A DNA stretch of 5,692 nt from Sphingomonadales bacterium (GCA_013298745.1 JAAFIT010000181.1:1-5692), one strand, 5' to 3'; numbered from the stretch's first letter, positions 1 through 5,203 are shown. Translations and numbers: made by a program. The notes: a model not told the origin generated them from the letters alone.

Positions 1-194
1 TCGGCGATTGTGCCTGCCGCCGCAACACCCAGCACCCACCAATTGCCGAGCACCGCCAGCCCGGCCAATTCCCCCGGCAAGCCAAAGCCGCCAAAGCGCA
101 CTGCCAGCCCCGCCGCCAGCACCGCCGCATACAACCGCCAACCGGCCAACAGGCTGAGGCTGGCGGCAATGCCGATGATTTCAGGTGCAGTCAT
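1..194 (-). CDS. DUF4126-type membrane protein, 5' part only
   Basis: This is the N-terminal part of a leftward gene that leaves the window. Sixty-four complete codons are visible from the ATG at 194, followed by two bases of the next codon. The start reads MTAPEIIGIAASLSLLAGWR, followed by LYAAVLAAGLAVRFGGFGLP and a GNWWVLGVAAAGTIA stretch. A hydrophobic helix, then Gly-Trp-Arg-Leu-Tyr, then a short loop and Leu-Pro, then a second hydrophobic segment, resembles the DUF4126 family of small polytopic membrane proteins, whose function is unknown. The start is well bounded because an in-frame TGA lies two codons upstream (198-200). A GGGTGAGGG purine run (195-203) sits almost against the ATG, which is closer than ideal for a Shine-Dalgarno sequence. 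The gene is divergent from the Nudix gene across 53 bp, so both promoters must lie in or near that gap. The family call is from memory of conserved residues. The reading frame itself is clear. Confidence 0.72.
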   Translation of the reverse strand, partial: MTAPEIIGIAASLSLLAGWRLYAAVLAAGLAVRFGGFGLPGELAGLAVLGNWWVLGVAAAGTIA

Positions 195-247
195 CCCTCA
201 CCCATAGCAGGGGTTTGCAACGGCTGCCAAAGCCCTAAGGTGGTGCC

Positions 248-1042
248 ATGACCAGCATCCCCGCCGCCACTGTCATCCTCCTTCGCGCCGGCGCCGATGG
301 CACGCCCGAAACGCTGATGGTGAGGCGCGGCGAAAATCTCGCCTTTGCCGGCGGTGCGCTGGTGTTCCCCGGCGGCCGTGTCGACCCTGCCGATCTGTCC
401 ACCGCGCGCGATCCGCAGCTTGCCTTTGGTTTCGACGGCCTCGCCGATGACGACGCGGCCGCCCGCATCGCCTGCTGCCGCGAAGCGCTGGAGGAAACCG
501 GTGTGCTCCTCACCAGCGGCGCCGCGCCCGATCCGGAAGCCCTTGCCCATGCCCGCGCCACCCTGGCATCCGGCCCCGATGATGCCGAAGCCTGCACCTT
601 CGCCGCAATGCTCGCCGCACTCGGCCACCGCGTCGATGCGGCGCGCTTCGTCCCGTTCGCGCGCTGGGAGCCGCCGGCAGCGGCGCCGATCAAGCGCCGC
701 TTCGACACGCTGTTCTACCTCGCCGATGCCGGCAACACCGCCTCGGCCGCGATTTCGCCCGATGGCCATGAAGCCGTCGCCATCCGCTGGACCACCGCCG
801 CCGATGTTCTGGCCGAAGAAGCCCGCGGCGAAGCCGCACTGGTCTTCCCCACCAAATGCAACCTGCAACGCATCGGCCAATATGCCAGCATCGATGCGGT
901 GATGGCCGCCGCCGCGGCGCGCCAGCCGCCGTTCATCCAGCCCGAATTCGTCCAGCGCGACGGCGAAATGTGGCTCGTCATCCCCGAAGGCTGCGATTAC
1001 CCGATGACGTCGGAGCGAATGGAAAACATCCGCCGCGAGTAA
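248..1042 (+). CDS. NUDT19-like Nudix hydrolase
   Basis: This 264-residue Nudix-fold hydrolase would cleave a nucleoside diphosphate linked to another group, using a divalent metal, probably in the cytoplasm. The N-terminus (ATVILLRAG, 7-15) looks like the first Nudix strand. FPGGRVDPAD (40-49) begins the Nudix box and REALEETGV (78-86) ends it with the metal-binding REXXEE core. About 28 residues separate the two halves, longer than the continuous GX5EX7REUXEEXGU box. Such an insertion is typical of the NUDT19 (RP2-like) branch, whose animal members act on CoA and acyl-CoA. Asp49 stands where the canonical first Glu would be. Another NUDT19-like segment is RRFDTLFYLA (150-159). The start is supported by AAGGTGG (237-243), four bases before the ATG. 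No signal peptide is seen. The TAA stop touches the stop codon of the convergent gene. The CoA-type substrate is an inference; the Nudix class is solid. Confidence 0.9.
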   Translation: MTSIPAATVILLRAGADGTPETLMVRRGENLAFAGGALVFPGGRVDPADLSTARDPQLAFGFDGLADDDAAARIACCREALEETGVLLTSGAAPDPEALAHARATLASGPDDAEACTFAAMLAALGHRVDAARFVPFARWEPPAAAPIKRRFDTLFYLADAGNTASAAISPDGHEAVAIRWTTAADVLAEEARGEAALVFPTKCNLQRIGQYASIDAVMAAAAARQPPFIQPEFVQRDGEMWLVIPEGCDYPMTSERMENIRRE

Positions 1043-1366
1043 TCACTCAATAAGTTTCTTTCGGAAATCACGGATCGCGCTCCAGGCGCCGTAACCAACC
1101 AGCGCGCCGATAAACAGCCACACCCAGATCGGGATGTTGCGCCCGACGATGGCGAGATACAGATAGGCCGAAACGAAGCAGAACCCCGCCGCCAGGATCG
1201 GCAGCGCGGCCGGCTTCCCGGCGCGCAAACGATTGATCGCCAGCCCCGTGAACAGCAGGAAGAACGGGATCGCCCCGACATAGATGGCGCCGAAGATGAT
1301 CGGATTGACGCCATAGCTTTCGCCGAGCGCCATCACCCATGCCTGCGCTGCTGCAATCCGGTCCAT
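1043..1366 (-). CDS. Small three-helix membrane protein of unknown function
   Basis: This is a 107-residue protein I do not recognise. Three hydrophobic segments are visible: about 22-44 (NPIIFGAIYV into FFLLFTGLAI), 53-74 (AALPILAAGFCFVSAYLYLA) and 78-98 (IPIWVWLFIGALVGYGAWSA). They are separated by a basic loop (NRLRAGK, 45-51) and a short GRN turn, and followed by a charged tail (RDFRKKLIE). The positive-inside rule places the 45-51 loop in the cytoplasm, but the basic C-terminal tail after the third helix then conflicts with a simple three-pass topology. The N-terminus (MDRIAAAQAWVMALGESYG) looks amphipathic. The ATG at 1366 is preferred over an in-frame GTG at 1390 because AAGGA (1376-1380) lies nine bases before the ATG. 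The gene converges on the Nudix gene with no spacer, and it is divergent from the first EF-hand gene across 130 bp. Translation is likely real given residue composition and the ribosome site. Confidence 0.78.
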   Translation of the reverse strand: MDRIAAAQAWVMALGESYGVNPIIFGAIYVGAIPFFLLFTGLAINRLRAGKPAALPILAAGFCFVSAYLYLAIVGRNIPIWVWLFIGALVGYGAWSAIRDFRKKLIE

Positions 1367-1375
1367 AGTGCCGTG

Positions 1376-1380
1376 TCCTT
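1376..1380 (-). promoter_or_regulatory. Shine-Dalgarno site fixing the start at 1366
   Basis: On the minus strand this reads AAGGA, nine bases before the ATG at 1366. It favours that start over the GTG at 1390, which would add MTRQGHGT and has no comparable purine run upstream. Confidence 0.55.
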
Positions 1381-1496
1381 GTCGCGTCACCCTGACGGAC
1401 GCGCACTGTTTTCATCGCACGAAAGCCAGAAAAAGCACAAATCGGCATCGCGCCATGTTACGCTACCGGCATCATCGCAATCCTGGGGGGTTATCA

Positions 1497-1781
1497 ATGA
1501 TCCGTATGCTTATCGTCGCTGCCATGGCCGCCACCGCTGCCAGCGCCCAGAATCCGGCGCCAACGCCTGAGCAAAAGGCCAAGGCCGAAGCCGTTGCCGC
1601 CGCGCTCACCGCTGCCGACGTCAACAAGGACGGCAAATGGGACAAGGCCGAATGGAAGGCCGCCGGCCGCAAGGGCAAGGGCTTTGACAAGGCCGATGCC
1701 AACAAGGACGGCTTTGTCACCAAGGACGAGATCAAGGCTGCCACTGCCGCCAAGGCCGCGAAAAAGGCCGCCAAGCCGTAA
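1497..1781 (+). CDS. Exported EF-hand protein, Lys/Ala-rich tail
   Basis: This is a 94-residue probable periplasmic calcium-binding protein. Residues 1-17 form a short signal peptide (MIRMLIVAAMAATAASA), with an ASA cleavage motif before Gln18. Two EF-hand loops follow: DVNKDGKWDKAE (41-52) and DANKDGFVTKDE (67-78). Both have acidic or Asn ligands at loop positions 1, 3 and 5, Gly at 6 and Glu at 12, which are the calcium-coordinating positions of a canonical loop. Trp at position 8 of the first loop is unusual, since Ile, Leu or Val is normal there. The tail (80-94) is almost only Lys and Ala. The open frame reaches further upstream to 1368, but the signal peptide and a G-run (1485-1490) six bases before the ATG favour 1497; an ATG at 1506 is possible. 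It lies 91 bp before a related EF-hand gene. The metal and partner are not determined by sequence. Confidence 0.86.
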   Translation: MIRMLIVAAMAATAASAQNPAPTPEQKAKAEAVAAALTAADVNKDGKWDKAEWKAAGRKGKGFDKADANKDGFVTKDEIKAATAAKAAKKAAKP

Positions 1782-1802
1782 GGCCGGCCGAAACGCGCTG
1801 GC

Positions 1803-1830
1803 TTGCACGGCACCACCGCTGTGATATATT
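1803..1830 (+). promoter_or_regulatory. Candidate promoter for the second EF-hand gene
   Basis: TTGCAC (1803-1808) and TATATT (1825-1830) are 16 bp apart. The second hexamer matches the sigma-70 consensus at five of six bases and the first at three. TATTAT (1827-1832) is an alternative -10 with an 18-bp spacer. This is one of the few AT-rich spots in the area and lies about 45 bp before the gene start. If used, it would start transcription at about 1836-1840, just before the stem-loop. Confidence 0.42.
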
Positions 1831-1841
1831 ATGGCTCGTCA

Positions 1842-1859
1842 GGTGCCAAATGTGGCACC
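1842..1859 (+). promoter_or_regulatory. Perfect stem-loop in the 5' leader of the second EF-hand gene
   Basis: GGTGCCA (1842-1848) and TGGCACC (1853-1859) form a perfect 7-bp stem with loop AATG. It ends one base before the AGGGAG ribosome site (1861-1866). No T-run follows, so it is not an intrinsic terminator. It could be an mRNA 5' stem-loop affecting translation or stability, or a DNA operator for a dimeric regulator near the transcription start. Confidence 0.5.
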
Positions 1860-1872
1860 CAGGGAGATTGAT

Positions 1873-2145
1873 ATGCGCCTTCTCGTCATCGCCGCCGCCT
1901 TCATCGCCACCGCCGCCACCGCCCAGGCCCCCGCCGCCGATCCGGCCGCCGCCGCCGCGCGCGCCAAGCTGATCGCTGCCGATGCCAACAAGGACGGCAA
2001 GTGGAGCCTCGCCGAATGGACCGCCGCCGGCCGTCGCGAAATGGGCCATGGGTTCTGCGACACCAGCAAGGATGGCCTTGTCGACCAGGCCGAGTTGAAG
2101 ATCTGCGCCGAAAAGGCGCGGGCGATGGGAATGACAGCGCAATAA
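1873..2145 (+). CDS. Exported EF-hand protein with two cysteines
   Basis: This is a 90-residue paralogue of the upstream EF-hand protein. A signal peptide (MRLLVIAAAFIATAATA, 1-17) ends in an ATA cleavage motif before Gln18, so the protein is probably periplasmic. An Ala/Pro linker follows. The EF-hand loops are DANKDGKWSLAE (37-48) and DTSKDGLVDQAE (63-74). Each has Asp at positions 1 and 5, Asn or Ser at 3, Gly at 6 and Glu at 12. The first loop and its exit helix (DGKW..AEW.AAGR) match the upstream paralogue almost residue for residue, whereas the C-terminal halves differ. Cys62 and Cys78 bracket the second loop and could form a disulfide in the periplasm. AGGGAG (1861-1866) lies six bases before the ATG. 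An upstream in-frame ATG at 1831 would bury the signal peptide and translate through the stem-loop, so 1873 is preferred. The function beyond metal binding is unknown. Confidence 0.86.
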   Translation: MRLLVIAAAFIATAATAQAPAADPAAAAARAKLIAADANKDGKWSLAEWTAAGRREMGHGFCDTSKDGLVDQAELKICAEKARAMGMTAQ

Positions 2146-2150
2146 GCGCT

Positions 2151-2189
2151 GGTTGCCTCCGGCGGCTGGGGCCATTGGCCCCAGACCCC
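2151..2189 (+). repeat. Hairpin repeat, left copy; probable terminator of the EF-hand gene
   Basis: This copy starts five bases after the EF-hand stop codon. It has a GCCTCCGGCGG head (2155-2165), then an 8-bp hairpin made of CTGGGGCC (2166-2173), loop ATT and GGCCCCAG (2177-2184), then ACCCC. It is the inverted partner of 2240-2280. Only a weak T-rich stretch (ATTGTTTGATC) follows, so intrinsic termination would be imperfect. I recall similar GCCTCCGGCGG-headed hairpins after stop codons in sphingomonad genomes, which I could not check here. Confidence 0.7.
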
Positions 2190-2239
2190 ATTGTTTGATC
2201 TAATCTTGGGCGCGACCTAGGAGATGAGGCCTTGAAATC

Positions 2240-2280
2240 GGGGTTTGGGGCCAACGGCCCCAACCGCCGGAGGCAAAACC
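2240..2280 (-). repeat. Hairpin repeat, right copy; probable terminator of the carboxyltransferase gene
   Basis: Read on the minus strand, this copy starts directly after the carboxyltransferase stop codon and repeats the left copy's head-hairpin-ACCCC order. The stem is TTGGGGCC and GGCCCCAA (2245-2252 and 2256-2263 on the plus strand). It differs from the left copy by two extra T bases near the start, one loop base, and one swapped base pair at the stem foot. The 50 bp between the copies (2190-2239) show no gene. The two copies together could also fold into one long hairpin of about 125 bases in either transcript. Confidence 0.7.
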
Positions 2281-3828
2281 TTAAGGCCGCAACCCCCGCC
2301 CCTTGCGCCCCGGCTTCAGCGCCCGTTGCGCCAGATTCACGAACTCGCACAGCTCCGCCCGCGTGTCGCGCGGATCGATGATCGCTTCGACGCCATAATG
2401 TTCGGCGGTGCGGAAGGGTGAGCGGACGCGTTCGAGGCGCGCCTTGATCTCCGCCAGCCGCGCCACCGGGTCGTCACAGCCTTCGAGCTCGGCGCGATAG
2501 GCGGCTTCGAGCCCGCCCGAAATCGGCAAGCTGCCCCAATCGCCCGAAGGCCAGGCCATGCGCCAGCGGAAGCGGTCGGCCGGCGCATGGCCGCTGCCGG
2601 CCATGCCATAGGCCTTGCGCAGGATGATCGATACCCAGGGTACCGATGCTTGATATATCGCCGCCAAGGCTCTGGAACCCCAGCGAATTGTGCCTTCGTC
2701 CTCAGCGCGGCGGCCGATCAGGAAGCCGGGATTGTCGACGAGGTGAACGACCGGCAGATGGAAGGTATCGGCGAGATCGACATGGCGTTCGACCTTGCGC
2801 GCCGTGGCCGCGGTCCACAATCCGCCCAGGCTTTCGGGGTTGGAGGCGATGATGGCGACCGGCCAGCCATCGATGCGGGCAAAGCCGGTGACGACGCCCA
2901 GGCCCCATTCGCGCCCCATCTCGAACCAGCTTTCACGATCGACGATCGCTTCGACGATGGGGCGGATCGGGTAAAGCTTGCGGCCATCGCGCGGCACGGC
3001 GCTGGCCAGCCAGTCTTCGCCCTTGCGGCGCTTGTCCTTCACAGGTCCGCGGGCAGGCAGTTCATCGACCGAGCTCGGCAGATAGGACAGGAAGCGCCGC
3101 AGCCGGGCAAAGGCTTCGGCTTCGCTGTCCACCCGGTCATCGATGGCGCCATTGGCGGCATGGATATGGGCGCCGCCCAGGCTTTCCTTGGTGCGGATCT
3201 CGCCGGCGGCCGCCACCACCGGGGGACCTGCAACAAACATCTGCGACACGCCTTCGACGAGCAGCGAATAATGCGCCATCACCTGCCGCCCGGCACCGAG
3301 CCCGGCGACGGGGCCAAGGCCGAGCGCCACGACGGGCACATTGGCCATGTTGTCGACCATGATCTCCCAGCCGGGGATTTCGGGGATATAGGTGTAGCCA
3401 TTGGTTTCGAGGGTGCGGACCGAGCCACCGCCGCCGGTGCCCTCGATCATGCGGATCAGCGGCAGGCGATATTCGCTCGCCAGCCGCTCGGCGTCGGTGA
3501 GCTTCCTATGCAGGCTGGCGTCGGCGGCACCGCCGCGCACCGTGAAATCATCAGCGGTCAGCACCACCGGGCGGCCATCGACGGTGGCGCGGCCGAACAG
3601 GAAGTTGGCGGGCTGGAAACTCAGCATCGCGCCATCATCGGCATAGGCGGCAAAACCGGCGAGCGCGCCGATCTCGCGGAACGAACCTTCATCGGCGACC
3701 GCGGCGAGCCGCTGGCGGGCGTTCATCCGCCCCATCGCCGCCTGCTTTTCCAGCTTGGCGGGACCGCCCATTTGCAACGCCGCAGCCCGCCGCAGCGCCA
3801 GTTCATCGATTTCAGCTTGCCATGTCAT
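2281..3828 (-). CDS. Acyl-CoA carboxylase, carboxyltransferase (beta) subunit
   Basis: This 515-residue cytoplasmic protein has the full two-lobed crotonase-like carboxyltransferase fold. It would move the carboxyl group from carboxybiotin to an acyl-CoA. Family landmarks in order are GRMNARQRLAAVADEGSF (33-50), DGRPVVLTADDFTVRGG (84-100), EGTGGGGSVRT (129-139) where PccB-type enzymes have an SGGAR motif, GPVAGLGAG (172-180), SLGGAHIH (216-223), RFLSYLPSS (245-253), DNPGFLIG (365-372), KAYGMAGSG (405-413), WPSGDWGSLP (426-435) and IIDPRDTRAEL (483-493). The YGMAG motif recalls the YGMCG of methylcrotonyl-CoA enzymes rather than the YGGA of propionyl-CoA ones, so the substrate cannot be assigned. 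Length is normal for the family. No biotin carboxylase or biotin-carrier gene is nearby, so its partner subunit must be encoded elsewhere. The ATG at 3828 gives a natural N-terminus, though only a weak purine run precedes it. Confidence 0.92.
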   Translation of the reverse strand: MTWQAEIDELALRRAAALQMGGPAKLEKQAAMGRMNARQRLAAVADEGSFREIGALAGFAAYADDGAMLSFQPANFLFGRATVDGRPVVLTADDFTVRGGAADASLHRKLTDAERLASEYRLPLIRMIEGTGGGGSVRTLETNGYTYIPEIPGWEIMVDNMANVPVVALGLGPVAGLGAGRQVMAHYSLLVEGVSQMFVAGPPVVAAAGEIRTKESLGGAHIHAANGAIDDRVDSEAEAFARLRRFLSYLPSSVDELPARGPVKDKRRKGEDWLASAVPRDGRKLYPIRPIVEAIVDRESWFEMGREWGLGVVTGFARIDGWPVAIIASNPESLGGLWTAATARKVERHVDLADTFHLPVVHLVDNPGFLIGRRAEDEGTIRWGSRALAAIYQASVPWVSIILRKAYGMAGSGHAPADRFRWRMAWPSGDWGSLPISGGLEAAYRAELEGCDDPVARLAEIKARLERVRSPFRTAEHYGVEAIIDPRDTRAELCEFVNLAQRALKPGRKGRGLRP

Positions 3829-3965
3829 GGCGCAACTCTAGGCGCAGGCATCATGCGGTGGCAACGGCACGGCGACACCACCGCAGTGGCATCGTTCGGG
3901 TCGGCGATGTCCGAATCGTCGGATTCTGAACCGGCGAACAAGAAGGTTGCGAAATGGTTCCTTTT

Positions 3966-3991
3966 AAGCGACACTCCGACATCGCTTTTTT
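3966..3991 (+). terminator. Weak terminator-like stem and T-run in the regulator leader
   Basis: AAGCGA (3966-3971) pairs with TCGCTT (3982-3987) across a 10-base loop and runs into six T bases (3986-3991). The stem is short with A-T pairs at its foot, so it would be weak. Its position about 35 bases before the regulator start would suit an attenuator. Confidence 0.25.
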
Positions 3992-4014
3992 CTGGTTGTG
4001 GGTCACCAGTGGCG

Positions 4015-4020
4015 AAGGGA
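4015..4020 (+). promoter_or_regulatory. Shine-Dalgarno site supporting the regulator start at 4027
   Basis: AAGGGA lies six bases before the ATG at 4027. The competing in-frame ATG at 4147, which opens directly on the HTH domain, has no comparable purine run upstream. This site therefore decides the start, though a GTG at 4024 remains possible. Confidence 0.5.
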
Positions 4021-4026
4021 TTTGTG

Positions 4027-4755
4027 ATGCGTGTGGATTTTGCCAGCGACTTTGAAACAAACGTCGCCGACAGGCTTGACAACAACGTGCGAGCACGGTG
4101 GTGTACTAGTGTGACAACACGCTCAACCTCTGAAACAGACGCGGTCATGCTGCTGACAGATGGCCAGCGCGATTGCCTGCGTCTGGTCTTCAACCACATG
4201 AAATCAAAGGATATTGCGCGCGTTCTCGATGTGTCTCCGCACACTGTGGACATGCGCCTGCGCACCGCCATGAAGACGCTGGGCGTGACCAGCCGGATCG
4301 AGGCAGCACGGCTGCTGGTCCAGGCGGAATCGGGCGGCGAAACCACCCCTGATCTGTATCAACCATTGATATATCAGGCACCGGATGTTGCTGAGACCCC
4401 GGATCTGGCGACAATGCAACCACCGGCTCTGGACACGGCATCGGCAACTTCCGGCTCGATCATTTCGAGCTTGAGTGACGAATATGTCGCAGCCAGCCCG
4501 GTCGCTGATCCGCTCGTCAACGGCCCTCCCCGTCTGGCTTTCGCATCGGTGAATGACCCAACCGACCGGGCGGGTGCTGGTTCTTTTGACCCTGGACCCA
4601 GCACCCGCCCAACGGTCCGGTCCCTGCCGTGGGGGCAACGCAACGACCTGTCGGTCGGCGCCCGGCTTGGCTGGATTTTTGGAATTGCCGTTGGTTCGGC
4701 GATGGGCTTTGGCGCCATTCTTGCCGCCCTCGCCGCGCTCAAATCCCTGATTTAG
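4027..4755 (+). CDS. LuxR-type HTH regulator with C-terminal membrane anchor
   Basis: This 242-residue protein has a LuxR/GerE-type helix-turn-helix near its N-terminus (about 43-97). LTDGQRDCLRLV gives the first helix, KSKDIARVLDVS the scaffold helix and PHTVDMRLRTAMKTLGV the recognition and dimer helices, followed by SRIEAARLL. No receiver, PAS or autoinducer-binding domain is present. A Pro/Ser/Ala-rich, low-complexity linker follows (about 100-210). A single hydrophobic segment (WIFGIAVGSAMGFGAILAAL, 216-235) then ends the protein, so the DNA-binding domain is probably tethered to the inner membrane facing the cytoplasm. The first 40 residues resemble no known domain and have relaxed codon use. 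The ATG at 4147, giving 202 residues, is therefore a real alternative despite the ribosome site at 4015-4020. It precedes two plus-strand genes with 70- and 99-bp gaps. Target genes cannot be read from the sequence. Confidence 0.82.
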   Translation: MRVDFASDFETNVADRLDNNVRARWCTSVTTRSTSETDAVMLLTDGQRDCLRLVFNHMKSKDIARVLDVSPHTVDMRLRTAMKTLGVTSRIEAARLLVQAESGGETTPDLYQPLIYQAPDVAETPDLATMQPPALDTASATSGSIISSLSDEYVAASPVADPLVNGPPRLAFASVNDPTDRAGAGSFDPGPSTRPTVRSLPWGQRNDLSVGARLGWIFGIAVGSAMGFGAILAALAALKSLI

Positions 4756-4784
4756 TCCTTCGGATGGTGGTCGTCCGCAAGGAC
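4755..4784 (+). promoter_or_regulatory. Imperfect intercistronic hairpin
   Basis: GTCCTTCGGA (4755-4764) pairs with TCCG and AAGGAC (4774-4777 and 4779-4784) with one bulged C. No T-run follows, so it is not a standard terminator. The same GTCCTT could instead pair with AAGGAC at 4814-4819, which contains the next gene's ribosome site. Confidence 0.35.
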
Positions 4785-4825
4785 GCTCACCCGGCGCCTG
4801 CGGGCGTCAATAGAAGGACTTTGCC

Positions 4826-5203
4826 ATGCACAATGTACAGACTCTCGGCGCCCCGATGGCCCAGACCCGTCTCGCCGCCAATGAGGTTGCGGCCAAGCTG
4901 TTGGCCGCCGAAGCCGCCATCGATGCTGCGATTGCCGCCGTTGCCAGCCTGACCGCCGCAATGCCGGTTGCTGCCCAACAGGCCAATGTCGGCATGCATG
5001 TCGGCCATGAAGCCCTGATGCACGCGATGGAAAGCTGCCAGTCGCTCGTCAAATCGCGCACCAACATCATCCGCACCCACAAGGCGCTGCGCGTCGCCCA
5101 GGCCGATGTGGGGCTCGCCGAAGTGGCGTTCGCCGATACGCACTGCCCGCCAGCCCAGGCATCGGCAATGCCGCTGGAACGTCGTTTCGCTGCTGTCGCC
5201 TGA
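4826..5203 (+). CDS. Ala-rich helical protein of unknown function
   Basis: I do not recognise a named family for this 125-residue protein. It is rich in Ala and should be largely alpha-helical: one long helix at about 12-47 (TRLAANEVAAKLLAAEAAID onward), a break at PVAAQQ, and a second at about 60-105 (GHEALMHAMESCQSLVKSRT onward). The tail is short and less ordered. The helices are amphipathic rather than membrane-like, and no signal peptide is seen, so a cytoplasmic helical hairpin or oligomer is likely. Four His residues (2, 58, 61, 66) and Met-rich turns around 57-68 are visible but do not form a known metal motif. AGAAGGA (4812-4818) lies seven bases before the ATG and makes the start firm. 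The gene sits between the membrane-anchored HTH regulator and a membrane protein in the same direction, so co-transcription is plausible. Its role is unknown. Confidence 0.78.
   Translation: MHNVQTLGAPMAQTRLAANEVAAKLLAAEAAIDAAIAAVASLTAAMPVAAQQANVGMHVGHEALMHAMESCQSLVKSRTNIIRTHKALRVAQADVGLAEVAFADTHCPPAQASAMPLERRFAAVA

Larger units (their letters stand above)
3829..4026. promoter_or_regulatory. Divergent regulatory gap and regulator leader
   Basis: This 198-bp gap between divergent genes must hold the promoters of the carboxyltransferase (minus) and the HTH regulator (plus), and it is AT-richer than the flanking genes. It contains a 14-bp inverted repeat (3910-3923), a stem followed by a T-run (3966-3991), a second small stem CTGGT/ACCAG (3992-3996 and 4005-4009) and the regulator's ribosome site. 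I found no convincing pair of -35 and -10 hexamers. Confidence 0.5.

Noticed and set aside
191..880. A 229-codon minus-strand open frame opposite the Nudix gene
   Set aside because: Its translation is Gly/Arg-rich low-complexity sequence typical of a reverse-strand shadow in GC-rich DNA, and the Nudix motifs on the other strand are clear.
1459..1464. TACGCT as a -10 box for the first EF-hand gene
   Set aside because: No matching -35 hexamer was found at 16-18 bp upstream, so it is not supported as a promoter.
1368..1496. N-terminal extension of the first EF-hand protein from an upstream in-frame ATG
   Set aside because: It would place 43 unlike residues before a well-formed signal peptide, so the internal start at 1497 is preferred.
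1782..1789. GGCCGGCC palindrome after the first EF-hand stop codon, considered as a terminator
   Set aside because: It has no loop or T-run and is expected by chance in such GC-rich DNA.
1732..2350. Minus-strand open frames across the second EF-hand gene and the repeat pair
   Set aside because: They read through both hairpin repeats and the end of the carboxyltransferase in other frames, and show only low-complexity composition, whereas the plus strand encodes a signal peptide and two EF-hands.
2587..4755. A 722-codon plus-strand open frame running through the carboxyltransferase into the HTH regulator
   Set aside because: The portion before about 3840 is antisense to a clear full-length carboxyltransferase, and its translation has no recognisable domain. 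Only the 3' part from 4027 encodes a recognisable protein.
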